Shown one piece after another: positions 1-10,774 of a stretch of 64,000 bases of DNA. The notes beneath the pieces were generated by a model that was given only the letters and a program-made list of their open reading frames with translations, made no database searches and was not told the DNA's origin. Numbering within the stretch: the first letter of the stretch is position 1; each line of letters starts with the position of its first letter. Location: contig JANUWF010001691.1 in NCBI GenBank assembly GCA_026120185.1, positions 620,001-684,000 of the forward strand, read 5' to 3'. Both the position numbers and the translations under genes were made by a program. Source of the DNA: Voacanga thouarsii (lineage: Eukaryota > Streptophyta > Magnoliopsida > Gentianales > Apocynaceae).

Positions 1-451
1 CATGTATGATTTGAAAGGAAAACACCACTCTTCATTTGTGAAATTTATTTGAGGCCTGCCAACACTTTCTTTTATGGAAATTCTCAGCTTGCTTACATGA
101 ATTGTTTTACCTGAAACACTCAAAGCACACATGGGCTTACTGAGATTTATGTCTCACCACCTTTTATACCATGCTTTTAGGTCTGTCCTATTGTAAATGT
201 TATTGATTAGAGATTGCTTATGTTTTGAAGACTTATTATTATTTTTTTCTATGTATTTCATTTGAAAGTCTTTAGCTGACATTTAGTTATTCTTGGAACT
301 TGTTTATGTATTGCTTAGGTTGTAATAAGTTTAATTTTGAAAGAATTATTCCTTTTATTTATTTTATGTGTCCACATTATAAAGACCTCTTGTCCTGTGG
401 ACGGGGAAACATCCCCAACTCTATTAGAGGCATAGGTAGTGGGGTGTTACA
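1..451 (+). repeat. 5' LTR of element A, 3' end only
   Basis: It matches about 7630-8079 of the 3' LTR and ends in TGTTACA directly before a primer site. The last 100 bases carry the U5 signature shared by all family-1 and family-2 LTRs here: AAAGACC(T/C)CTTGTC, a GC-rich block, then GGGGTGTTACA. Mismatches to the 3' LTR are common (about 3 in the first 40 bases), so the insertion is old. Confidence 0.88.
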
Positions 452-453
452 AG

Positions 454-465
454 TGGTATCAAAGA
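454..465 (+). other. Primer binding site, tRNA-iMet type (degenerate)
   Basis: TGGTATCAAAGA follows the LTR end after a two-base AG spacer. The usual plant initiator-Met primer site is TGGTATCAGAGC; two positions differ. Element B has the same AG spacer. Confidence 0.85.
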
Positions 466-551
466 TAATGTTTGGGTTATTATTGATAGTATTTCTTTAT
501 TTCATTAAGATTAAGCTTTTTTTAACTAATCTAGGTTGTTTATGCTGTACG

Positions 552-1016
552 ATGGTTAGAATCATTAGAACTGCGAGGAAAGGGCAACAATAGCATTTGG
601 TAATCCTTATCAAACCGGAATGCTTACCAGTGCCACAACCTACACCCCAGCCGGTCATACTTTTGGAAGAGAGTAGCGATGATAAGGTTCAGATTATTGA
701 ACCACCTTCTATACCTGTAATAGACTTAGTTATTGATAGTGAGGATGAGGATAACATGGAGTATATCCCAAACTCACCTAATCCCGTGATTGACTTGACT
801 ACTGATAGTGATGATTTGGGGGAGATACACTATGAATCTCCACATAGACCTTCTTTTGTGCCCCCACCCAACCATGTTGAAACTGGGGAGAGTTCTAGGA
901 GACCCGAGAAGGAAGCAATGGACTATGGGTTTGTCAATAGTGCAGGGATAGACTTTTCTAAGAATACTAGAGGATGGTTGTATGATGCTGACACTGAGGA
1001 TTCTGATAAGGATTAG
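552..1016 (+). pseudogene. Acidic accessory ORF between primer site and gag (one stop)
   Basis: 155 codons including the terminal stop, with one internal TAG at 591-593. The ATG at 552 is chosen because the protein then begins MVRIIRTA, matching MVKRVVSA at the start of the equivalent ORF in element B (19245); both start about 90-100 bases after the primer site. The middle is rich in Pro, Asp and Glu and has three hydrophobic-then-acidic motifs: VILLEESSDD (654-683), VIDLVIDSEDED (717-752) and VIDLTTDSDD (786-815). These resemble SUMO-interaction motifs (V/I-rich core followed by acidic residues). The C-terminus has a GWL...DSD signature shared with element B. It shows no gag or pol domain that I recognise. 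Function unknown; the SIM reading is inference. Confidence 0.72.
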
Positions 1017-1280
1017 GGGCTTTGTTTTGCCATATTGAGGAAGTTATTATTTTCTTCTTTTAATAAACTCCTGTGCTAGGGGTTCATTTATGTTTAATGT
1101 TTCATTTCATATTTTATGCAAATAAGAGCACCTTGGTGTGCTCTAATCTTGAAAATTGCAATTATTTATGCAAAGCTTGTATCTAATTTACTTTTACTTA
1201 AGTCTGAATATAAATCCATGCTCGATTTAAATATTTTAAACTTTGATGCATAAACTCATTATCTGGGGACATGGTTTAGA

Positions 1281-2296
1281 ATGGCACCAAAGTGTTGTAT
1301 AGCAGCATCCAGTAGAAGGGTTCTTGAAGCAGAACTCGTGACTCCAGAGTTTGATGCAACTCTACTATCATCGCTAAATCAGGGGAATAAGAATGAACCT
1401 GAACAGGAAGTAGGGTCTGAAGAACCTGCCAGTGTGACCATGGGGCAAGCATTCCGCATGATGACGGAGATTCTACAAACCATATCTGAACGAAGGAACC
1501 CGAAGGGGGAAGATAAAGCTTTGTGGAGGTTTCTGAAGTTCCGACCTCCTACCTTCTTAGGAGAAGCAGAGCAAGACTAGAAAGCAAAGCAGTAGGTCGA
1601 GCAGATGGAGGACATCTTTGCCACACTCCAATACATGGTGGTAGTGAGTTCAGGCTGAGAGGACTAGCTCGGGCATGGTGGTAGCAAGTTCAAGAAGATT
1701 GGGAAATAATCAATCAAGACTGGGCATGGGCCAACTTTGTGGAGGCATTCAGAGCAGAATATATCCTTTAGTGGATAGTAGAAAAAAAGGAGGATGAATT
1801 CCAAAATCTAAAGCAAGGAAGTATGGCCGTGGCTCAGTATGTTGCTCATTTTACCTAATTGTCAAAGTATTGCAAGAGGCTAGTAGATACTGAGCAGAAC
1901 CAAACTAGGCAATTTGTCAAGAGGTTGAGGCAGGAGCAGAGAAGGGCTTTGGCTCTTTCTCCACTGACGACTTATTCGAGGGTAGTAGATGCGACGACTG
2001 AGATTGAGAATGAGGATCGAAGTAGGATGGTATTGAGACCATTCTTGCCACCAAGGCAACCATCGAGACCCTTCAAGAAGCAGCAAACCAATAAGTGACC
2101 TGCCTTCTAGCAATGGTAGAACTGAGGGAAGCAAGCACAAACGGCACCAGTTGGTTCTACACAAAACCTCCCGTCGTGCCGATACTGCGGAAGAAGGGTC
2201 ATATAGAGAAGAACTATTAGTCTAAGTGAGCTGAGCGAAAATGCTATAATTGTGGAGATTCGACGCATCTACGAAATGCATGCCCAAAACTTCTTC
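1281..2296 (+). pseudogene. Ty3/gypsy gag relic, element A
   Basis: Gag builds the virus-like particle and binds the RNA genome. The ATG at 1281 opens MAPKCC..., parallel to MAPRRR... of element B. Matching blocks follow: VTMGQAF, FLKFRPPTFLGEAEQD, MEDIFATLQY, then after a frame change EFRLRGLARAW, WANFVEAFRAEYI, LSKYCKRLVDTEQNQTRQF. A CX2CX4HX4C zinc knuckle (CYNCGDSTHLRNAC) lies around 2238-2280. Stops at 1578 and 1593, a frameshift near 1635 and further stops make it non-coding. Just after the knuckle the sequence jumps to the pre-integrase part of pol. Confidence 0.85.
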
Positions 2297-3756
2297 GAAT
2301 CTGAGATTGATGCTGGATCTAAGGTAGGAAATCATCGAAGCTCATCAAAGCAATACGGAGTGATTTCTGGCAGGACAAGATGGGAGTGATATATTTTCGA
2401 GATCATTTGTGTGTGCCTGATGAGCAATAGTTGAAGGATAAGATTTTGGAAGAGGCACATAAAAATAAGTACGCTATTCATCTGAAAGAGGTAAAAATGT
2501 ATCAAGATCTGAAGAAGGCTTATTAGTGGCCTGGAATGAAGAAGAACGTGGTGAAGTATGTCTCCACATGCCTGACCTGTCAGAAAGTTAAAGCAGAGTA
2601 CAAAAAGTCGTCAGGATTACTGCAACCATTACCGATACCTGAGTGGAAATGGGAAGAAGTGACCATGGACATCGTTATTGGACTCCCTCTGGTCAGGACC
2701 AAAAAGGACGCCATATAAGTAGTGATAGATAGATTGATCAAGTCATCACATTTTATACAGGTGAACGTAAGGGATTCAATGGGGGAAGTTAGCTCAAATA
2801 TATATGCGGGAGATAGTCAGATTACATAGAGTACCTTCAAGTATCGTGTCCAATTGAGACCTAAGGTTTACATCCCAATTTTGGGATAAGATTTAAGAAT
2901 CAATAGGTTTTAATCTAAAGTTCATTACGACAGCACACCCGCAAATCGATGGCCAGTCAGAAAAGGGTTATTCAAATATTGGAGGATATGTTAAGGGCTT
3001 GCGTATTAGATTTCGGGAATAAATGGATTGAATGTGTACCGTATGCAGAATTGGCTTACAATAATAGCTATCAATCTTTGATTAGAATGGCCCCGTATAA
3101 AGCATTATATGGACGTAAGTGTCAAGTACCTCTATACTAGAGTTGGTCAGAAGACGGCCATATAAACAAGTTTGGGGAAGTCTGCATTCAGGAAATGGCA
3201 GATAAGATGAAGTTGCTTAGAGAAAGGTTGAAAGTGGCTCAAAGCCAACAGAAAAGTTATGTGGATAATAGGCGAAGGGAGTTTGAATTTCAAGTAGGAG
3301 ACAGTGTGTTCTTAAAGTTGACTCCGAGTAGAGGAATTTTGAAGCATCCGAAAGGTGGAAAGCTAAATCCAAGATATTTAGGACCATTTCCAATAATGGA
3401 AAGAATTGGACCGGTGGTGTATCAACTGGATTTGCCGGATGGTTTGACAAGAATACACGATGTATTCCACGGGTATCAGTTGAAGAAGTACAATGCCGAC
3501 CCTGGGCATATTTTGAATGATGAGCCATTTATTTTGCAATCTGACTTGAGCTACATGGAGAAACCCATGAAAATTTTAGACAAAAGCATCAAGACTCTCT
3601 GGAATAAATAGATTCCTATGGTAAAGGTACAATGGGAGCATCATGACACTCAAGATGCCACGTGGGAAATAGAAGAATGGGTGAAGTGAAAATATCCCCA
3701 CTTGAGATAAAGGTACACCTGAATTTCTAGAAAAATTTCTTCTAAGAAGGGAAGGA
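2297..3756 (+). pseudogene. Ty3/gypsy pol relic: integrase and chromodomain, element A
   Basis: It begins with the linker that precedes integrase (SNLRLMLDLR), then a zinc-binding region (H...H, CLTCQ at about 2570), integrase core pieces ([21 protein letters not shown]; later ILEDMLRACVLDFGNKWIE and ELAYNNSYQS), the GPY/F-type C-terminal region at 3195-3611 (GDSVFLKLTPSRG, RYLGPFPIMERIGPVVYQLDLP) and a chromodomain at about 3555-3700. Stops occur at 2449, 2524, 2716 and 3609, with frameshifts between about 2790 and 2950. The closest relative here is the pol of element B. Integrase joins the cDNA to the host; the chromodomain is thought to steer it to marked chromatin (family knowledge). Confidence 0.88.
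3744..3756 (+). other. Polypurine tract of element A
   Basis: AAGAAGGGAAGGA lies directly before the LTR start TGTAAAACCCC. This is the expected position for the plus-strand primer. Confidence 0.85.
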
Positions 3757-4005
3757 TGTAAAACCCCACCTAAACTTACCCTAGAGTAAGGGGGATGGGA
3801 TGCATATCATGTCATCATGCATAAAATATATCTCTTGAATAATTTTACGTGCCTTAGAATTGTGGTTTATAGGTTTTATGATTTATTTGTGCTTATTGAG
3901 TGGAAAGGGTAAAAATGTAATTTTGCTTGAGGTCAAAATAAGAAGATGGCTTGAGGTTTAGATAAGAAGAATATTCGGTTGAGAAAATAAGAACAAAAGT
4001 TTTTG

Positions 4006-4060
4006 GGATTAAGTGGTTAGAGCTTTGTGATTTAATCTCAAAGGTCTTGAGTTCAAATTC
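4006..4060 (+). other. tRNA-like box A / box B module in LTR
   Basis: A box-A-like GGATTAAGTGG at 4006 and box-B-like GAGTTCAAATTC at 4049 are 43 bases apart, the spacing of internal Pol III promoters of tRNA genes. It sits about +250 from the LTR start. The same module occurs at 25599, 48137 (-), 21932 (-) and 60994 (-). Confidence 0.55.
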
Positions 4061-4430
4061 TATCACTTAAGTTTTATTCATATTTATCTTAACCCATGTT
4101 TAAATTTTCTTTTTTTCTTACATTCCTTAAAGTTAGGAATGTTGTCTTAAGGAAGACAAAATGGTAATATCTTAGCCATGTGGTCTTGTCCTAAAAAGAA
4201 TTTTAGAAGAATTCTTGTTTCCATTATCTTTGCAAGCCTTATCCTAACCTCTTTGAATTTAAACTATTCCAAAATCTTTAATTCATTTTTATATCCATAA
4301 ATTTCTTGGATAATTCCTTGCTAGGAATTTCACAATTCCCAGCTTTTGTGGGATAGGGGTTGGCCAAAAATGAGGAGGAAGAATAGGTAGAAGTTTCAAT
4401 GAAATCACCATAGCTATTTCTTCAACAACA

Positions 4431-4458
4431 ACTTCTTCTTCTTCTTCTTCTTCTTCTT
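4431..4458 (+). repeat. CTT microsatellite
   Basis: About nine CTT units within the 3' LTR of element A. Its reverse translation is a poly-Lys tract, which is not evidence of a gene. Confidence 0.9.
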
Positions 4459-5701
4459 GTTTTGGTTAACAATCTGGAAAATTTTCCAGATTTCCTTCAA
4501 AGCCGTTTTCAAAAAATTGCAGCATTCTTCCCTACCCAATTCTTGCAAGGAACCAACCATCTTGCGTGAGGATGAAGGCTGAAATTCCTTGAATTTTCGT
4601 AGCTTCACAAACAATGCCAAACTAGAATTTTTTTTTCCCATAAACTAGCAACCTTTGAACATGATCTTGAAGCCATTTGTTAGAGCACATACACAGCTGG
4701 GACTTTCTCCTTTCTTCTTCAAGATGATGGCTGGAAAGCCACCATTAATGGACCTTCAAACACCTTTAAATTCCAACTGCAAAATCGTTCCAAAGTAAAA
4801 AAAAAAAAAAAAAATCTGCACCAAAACCATTTCAATTCCAAGTGTTCTTGATTTTCAAAACCAGAATTTTTTTTCTAGCTTTGCCTCTTCATGCTAAGGC
4901 CAAATTTCTTCAACAAACCTCACCAAATTTCAGCCCTTTTACAGCAATGGATAGAACCTCTTGGCTTCTCCACCTACCCTGAATAATAGGACTCCATTAA
5001 CATACCTCAAAACACTCCAATCTTCACTCTATCCAAATTTATTCAATCTTCAAATTAAAATTCTAGATTTTGTTTCATTAAACACTCATTTAGCTAGTTG
5101 ATATAACCAAAAAATTCTCTGCCATTCCATAGCCAATTTCGGCCAGCACAAGGCTGAAACAACGCTCTATTCCTTGGTTAAAACATAGCTAGTTCAGCCA
5201 TATACCATTGAAGGACAAGAAACCTTCCAAGAGCAAACACCATTACCCAATCCTATACCTCAAACATTTCTACTTTTCTCTCCATTTGAATTTTGAAAAA
5301 GCTGAAACTCTCTCTCTCATTCTTGGATAATTGAAAGCTCCACCTGGGCTAGGCCATTTGGCCATCACTCCCACAGCACACACGAAATTCCTCTTCCTCT
5401 CAAACTCTCTCAAAAACACCTAGAATACCAAGAACATATACTACACATCTTCAAGCCTAAATCACTTCTAAACATCTCCAATCACTCCTAAACTCTCTAA
5501 ACCATTAGTATTTAACCTATATTATCCCTTGGTGCACTTTATAACCCTAAAACACATGAAGTTGAACCTTCAAATGGATCAAACCACCATTTTTTTGTTG
5601 AAGGTTCGAAGAACACTGAAAAGGAAAAATAAGAGCAATCTTCTTGTTCTTCTTCTTTTATTAAACTCTATATATTCTTCTCTTCTTACTCTGGTTCATT
5701 C

Positions 5702-5721
5702 CTCTCTCTCTCTCTCTCTCT
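5702..5721 (+). repeat. CT microsatellite next to TGGCCGAA
   Basis: Ten CT units followed by TTGGCCGAAAT. The solo LTRs have the same arrangement at 27294-27314 and, reversed, at about 46435-46461, so the run is an inherited LTR part rather than a chance microsatellite. Confidence 0.85.
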
Positions 5722-6287
5722 TGGCCGAAATGGTGATGAACAACCATGGACAATTTTCAGGCCATTAGAGCCATCAAGCACCTAGGGACCTCCACTAAGC
5801 AAGGCAAAACCTTCATCAAATCAAGTATTTCTTTCTTGATATTTTCTTAAAATTCTCAAAATTAAGACTTATAGATGATGGTAGGTTGATTGAATAAAGT
5901 GTGGTTAAAGATATGTATGTGGGTGATAGGAGTGGATTTAAGACATGAGAATTGGAATGAATGTTGTGACTTATGGATTATGATTTAGAATCACTATATG
6001 TTCATTATGGTTAAGAGCTTTATGGCTATTTTGATGCATGTTAGACATTATGCCACCGTTGTTGATTAGGCCTTCACGATATTATTTTTCAATAAAGCCA
6101 TAGATAATATTATGCCTAGTAGAATATCATCCTTGTGTAGTATATGTTAATTCAAGTCTATGTTTTTGGATAGATTAACATGTTATTTGTTGAATCCTTG
6201 TGTGTATGAATATGCACATGGATTTTCTCTAGCAATAAAAATTATTGTAAGAACTACATTTATTATTTTTAGAATTATTTTTACTAC

Positions 6288-6288
<1 letters not shown>

Positions 6289-6339
<51 letters not shown>

Positions 6340-6340
6340 T
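6289..6340 (+). repeat. TTA trinucleotide microsatellite
   Basis: About 17 uninterrupted TTA units. They open an AT-only region (to about 6790) in the LTR with no coding content. Confidence 0.92.
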
Positions 6341-8079
6341 AATCTAATTTACAAAATTCGAAAAACATTAAGTAGGTTCGAAATAGAAGATTATTTAAAG
6401 TGTTCTTATTTTATTAGTTAAATAAATAAGATATTTTTATTAAATATAAAGGATAAAATATTGAAATTAATTAATATCAAATGACTTTTAAAATCATATT
6501 ATTATTTGTTAGCCTTACTAAAACTTTTATCTACACTCATAAATATTATTTATATTATAATAATTTATTTATTATTAATTTTAATTGTTATTTATTATTT
6601 ATTAATTAAAATTGTGTATAATTTATTATTATTTATAATAATAATATTTAATTATTATTTATTACCAATATTTTTTTTATTATTACTAATTTATCTATTA
6701 TTAATATTACTTATTATTATTTATTTGTTAATAAATAGGTAATATTATAATTTATTATTTATTATTTATTTATAACGCCTATTTATTATAGCCTATCAAA
6801 CTCATTTTATTTTTTAAAATATTTTATCAACTAGTATTAAAGCTTAAGGCATTGCTGTCATGGTTAGATATTGTTATGGTTGGTTGACCTAAGAGTTATT
6901 TATTTAAGGCAAGTATTGTCTGGATATTTGTCTTATACCTTGTATTTATCCCAAGCAGGGTTACGTTGACCTGAATTACCTTAGAAGACTTTTGTACCCA
7001 AGAAGAGTAAAAGATCAGGTAAGTTCATACATAAAGCTTTTTGAAGACCAAAGTTATCTTGGCAAGTCAAACTCAATGTATAGAGTATTTGTACTGTAAA
7101 TGCAATTATGGACAATTTTCATTTTCTTTTCAGTCAAGCAAACCATTTAAAGTTAAATAAGTAATTTTATACAAAATGCCAAACTTTTCCTAAAAACCCA
7201 ACTTTGACAAGAATTTTGAAAACCATAATGGCTATTTCAAAGTGAAGCAATGTATGATCTTTCTTTTCCCAAGTGGGACGGACATAATGTTGAATACTCA
7301 ATAATGGTAGACTACTTGGACTAGTCTTTGAAGGGTTAGGGTAAGTTTCTCAGTAGGTGGCCACTTCTGAGGGCTGAGTCCTTTCCGGATAGGATGCCAG
7401 TCCTGTAGATTGTACCGGTCCGAGCTAGCAAGTTCAGTCAAGTGGACTGTGTATTCCCGGAATGGACAATTGATAAGTTTGGGTGTAGAGATGGTGGAGT
7501 ATCTCACCTGGTAGGCTGTACACCTACCTTGTGTCTGTATGCACAAAGTGTGGCATCCTGAATGTTATTTTGTCATGGTGCACAAATTATAGTGCCATGG
7601 CTGCCTCTTTTGAGTGAATGTATTTATTTTATACATGTATTATTTGAAACGAAAACACCACTCTTTATTTGTGAAATTTATTTGAGGCTTGCCAACACTT
7701 TCTTTTAAGAAAATTTCTCAACTTGCTTACATGAACTGTTTTATCTGAAATACTCAAAGCACACATGAGCTTACTGAGATTTATATCTCACCACCTTTTG
7801 TACCATGCTTTCATGTCGGTCCTGCAATGAAGGTTATTGACTAGAGATTGCCTATGTTTGAAGACTTTTTTTTTTTTTTTTTATGTGTTTCATTTGAGAG
7901 ACTTTAGCAGAAATTTACTTATTCTTGGAACTTGTTCATATATTGCTTGGGTTGTAATAAGTTTAATTTTAAATAATTCCTTTTATTTATTTTGTGTGTC
8001 CTAGTTATAAAGACCCCTTGTCCTGTGGACGGGTCGACATCCCCAGCCCTAACAGGGGCATAGGTAGTGGGGTGTTATA

Positions 8080-8215
8080 CTAGGTGTGTTCTGCACAAAT
8101 TTGTCAATAATACTTTTACAATTAGAATATAAAAAATAAGAAGGAATATGCCTAGTTATTACAATAAAAGTATCTCAAATTAACCTCATATAACTAGGAA
8201 AATAGTAATGATTTT
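8080..8215 (-). repeat. Fragment of Athila/Tat-type LTR (reverse)
   Basis: Read on the minus strand it starts TGATAGGGGCTAAAATCATTACTATTTTCC..., closely matching the starts of the LTRs at 38564 (+) and 38392 (-), including the ATAACTAGGCATATTCCTTC block. Element A abuts it at 8079/8080, so A probably inserted into this older LTR. Confidence 0.65.
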
Positions 8216-9660
8216 AGCCCCTATCATTATTTGAGCTTATTTAGTTATCTTGGTTGAGTTGGGTTTTAATTGGTTCAAATAATTGTTCTTCCTTAATGAT
8301 TTTGGGAGATGGGGTTAAGGTTAGGACGCCTACTTGACTAATTTAACATTTGTTATATTTAATTAATCCGAGACAATGATTAGGAATTAGAGCTAATAAC
8401 CAAATGTTTTGTGAAATTGCGTAGAGATGGGGATTTTGTGACATCCGGATGATTTGGGATGGCAAGAGATGATTAATGCACCCTTTTGTTTGGATCATTA
8501 TGTAGAGATACTAATTAATTGAATTTGGGAGGTACAACTCTTATAACTCGAGAGAGAGTGAGATTGATAGGTGATTCATTTCGGTGCTTAAAATTAAGAA
8601 TTATGGGTCCAAAGGATGCTCATTTCTTAGGTCTTGAATGGGATAATTCCTTTTATCAAATGGGTTATTCTTTTTCTTATTATTTGAAGAAATTGTGACT
8701 CTCTTTCTTGTGCAAGAGCATGACTTCTCTCCTATTGTAGTTAGTGTTATGCCTTATCTTTATATTTGGCTAAATAATAAGAAAAGAAGGAAGTATGGGT
8801 AGTAGCCACGTTCCCTAAAGTTCTTTGATACTTGCCAACGATACTAGACTCTATGATAGGTGCACTTGCCTATATGTGCGTGTTCTGTAATTTTAATTGG
8901 CATTTTAATTTGTAAAACTTATGTGTATGTGGAGCATAATTGATATAGATTTTCAATACACACAACATGTGCATCAATACCTTCCTCATGTTTTAAAGGA
9001 ACTAAGAACTTCATGTTCACCATTACCACTAATTTTGATTGTCTTGTTCACCTTGACACTTATGGCAAACATGCCGAGAAAATGAACTTTTTGAATCTGT
9101 CAATAACCCTATCCTTATTCCTTGAATTTTTGACATGATCCTACTCAAACTCAACGTAATATCCGCCAGCTGATTTGCCAGTTTAGTTTGACAAGATATT
9201 TTTTAGATTAGCTAATCAGGCCATCTAATGATCCCGCCTGTATATGTCTAGTTATGCAATAATTTTATGATTTTGCTTGTCAACATTTTGTCCCTTCCCC
9301 CTCCCCCCTTCTTTTTGTTATTGGAGATTAGATAGGCTCATAGAACAAAACGTCCTTTTATGTTCCATACAACCATTCTTGAAAATTAAAGTTAATGATG
9401 ACTTTCTTTTAATTTAGGCAACTACGACTATCATTTTTCATCTTCTTTTGATTTTCAAATTTCCTCTTTTTAAAAACACCACCAATTTTTCCTCAACTAT
9501 ACCTTTTTCTTTCATACTACCAAAACCCTTCCTCTAAGAAATTTCTACTGCCAATCTTCCCTCCTTTTTCACCATATCTAGTAGCACAAGCTTTTCTACC
9601 AAACTAGCCATTCCTGAGCACCCAGATAAATACTAAAAAACTTCTACTGACAAGCATACC
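8216..9660. other. Unassigned AT-rich DNA with an LTR-end-like stretch
   Basis: No coding sequence is seen. Around 8750-8960 there are phrases similar to the 3' end of the LTR at 38564-40057 (GGCTAAATAATA, TGCCTATATGTG, GCATTTTAATT, ACACACA), so part may be another worn Athila/Tat-type LTR in plus orientation. There is no primer site after it. The remainder to 9660 may be the upstream part of the mobile-domain ORF region, too decayed to call. Confidence 0.4.
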
Positions 9661-10774
9661 CTGGTATGCTTCTCTGAGGTAGACAATTGGTGCAAGCTAG
9701 GACCCTCGACGCCCTCCAATGGTGAATGGCAGCTTGGTCTAAGTTAATCAAACCTGAAGGTTCGACCGTCTTTTTAATAAACTTAATTTGGACCTTGAGT
9801 ATTTAGCTGCCTAAATTCTGTACCTAGCTATACGAACCAAATGACTTCAACGATTGGCTGAAAAGGATCTCTAGTGTCTTTTTCCATCAATGGAAAGAAT
9901 GGGGAATCTATAATGCCATCCATATATCTACCTACAACTACCGACCCGATCATGCTCTCTTCAAAGCTGTGATACTTTTTTAGTCTCTTGCTATCCACAG
10001 ATTCATTTTCCATTTCGGGTTGCAAGTCAACATAGTTGTGATTTTAGATTTGCCGATAAACAGCGAGAAAATTCCCAATTTCGGTACTACAAAAATCCCT
10101 GACTACCATATTGCCCACAAAGGTGTAGTAGTATTTGCAGTAGATTTGTAAAGGCCGACATGAAATCTAGTATAGTATCCGAGGATGAGCATGCTGCCTT
10201 CCTCTTATGTTAGATTTATAAATATGTTATTCATGTAGCTTCTTATGAGGTGGTTTTAAAATGCTCTTATTATGTTACCTTGTAGATTTTTAGCCTCACA
10301 GTCAGTCTTATTTCTTTAATTTTGTCTTCAATATATTGCTCCATTTATCTCTTATATGAGAATGTCTTTGAATGAGAGAAAATATCCTTTACATGTTTTC
10401 TTTGGATTCTTCAACTTTTGCTTTATTAGTATCTCCCTGAGTTTAGCTTGTCAAGGCTGGAGGAGGCAGCTAGGAATATCCTTTTGGTATCACAATAGGC
10501 TATGTCCTCTTAATAGTTCCCATCCATATTGGCACTAATAGGAAGGCAAAGATTGCAAAAGCCAATGAGATTGCCTTTTTTCTTTAACATATACAAGACT
10601 GATCAGCTAATCTGCTGGCCCCTATAGCTCAAGAGAGATAAGGCCTAATTGGCTAAGGATGCAACCAGACGATAGTAATTATACAAAACATCAAAAGATT
10701 CAGGATGCCGTTTTAGTGACTCAGGAGATGCTGAGCGGCACTTGCCTTGTTATCTGATTTAGTAAGGTCTACTC
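9660..10774 (+). pseudogene. Plant mobile domain-like ORF, N-terminal part (decayed)
   Basis: A readable plus-strand stretch at about 9837-10060 contains NDFNDWLKRISSVF, HQWKEWGIYNAIHIS, HALFKAVILF and HRFIFHFGLQV. This has the look of the plant mobile domain (PMD, 'aminotransferase-like' family): a helical W-rich block ending in a FWxP...FxFxxGE-like segment. Stops and frameshifts abound (for example TAG in the FW position near 9990). The ORF resumes at 22190 after element B. It is antisense to the Tat gag-pol relic at 24110-32670. PMD ORFs are known as host genes, in transposons and as extra ORFs in some Tat elements. Assignment is from pattern only. Confidence 0.5.

Larger units (their letters stand above)
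1..8079 (+). mobile_element. Element A: internally deleted Ty3/gypsy chromovirus
   Basis: The left end lies outside the window. The order is 5' LTR end (to 451), primer site (454), acidic ORF (552-1016), gag relic (1281-2296), integrase/chromodomain relic (2297-3756), polypurine tract and 3' LTR (3757-8079). The last 450 bases of the 3' LTR repeat the first 451 bases of the window with scattered differences, which identifies the two LTRs. Protease, RT and most of RNase H are missing compared with element B (roughly 2.1 kb less). The LTR family (family 1) is also present as solo LTRs at 25345-29669 and 44036-48390. The chromodomain plus very long LTRs suggest the Tekay/Del chromovirus clade (inference). 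Confidence 0.9.
3757..8079 (+). repeat. 3' LTR of element A (family 1, 4.3 kb)
   Basis: It starts TGTAAAACCCC after the polypurine tract and ends GGGGTGTTATA; the usual CA end has become TA. It carries a tRNA-like box A/B module (4006-4060), a CTT run, a CT run, a TTA run, a very AT-rich stretch (6490-6790) and the conserved U5 end. Small ORFs inside it (for example 5529-5768) are simple-sequence translations, not genes. It matches the solo LTRs at 25345-29669 and, reversed, 44036-48390. Confidence 0.9.

Noticed and set aside
4006..4060. A functional tRNA gene
   Set aside because: Boxes A and B are present but I could not pair a convincing acceptor stem or anticodon arm, so it is listed only as a tRNA-like module.
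5529..6742. Small plus-strand ORFs at 5529, 6160 and 6506
   Set aside because: They translate CT, TTA and AT-only repeats inside the LTR of element A (runs of Ile, Leu, Ser) and are not conserved as frames in the other family-1 LTRs.
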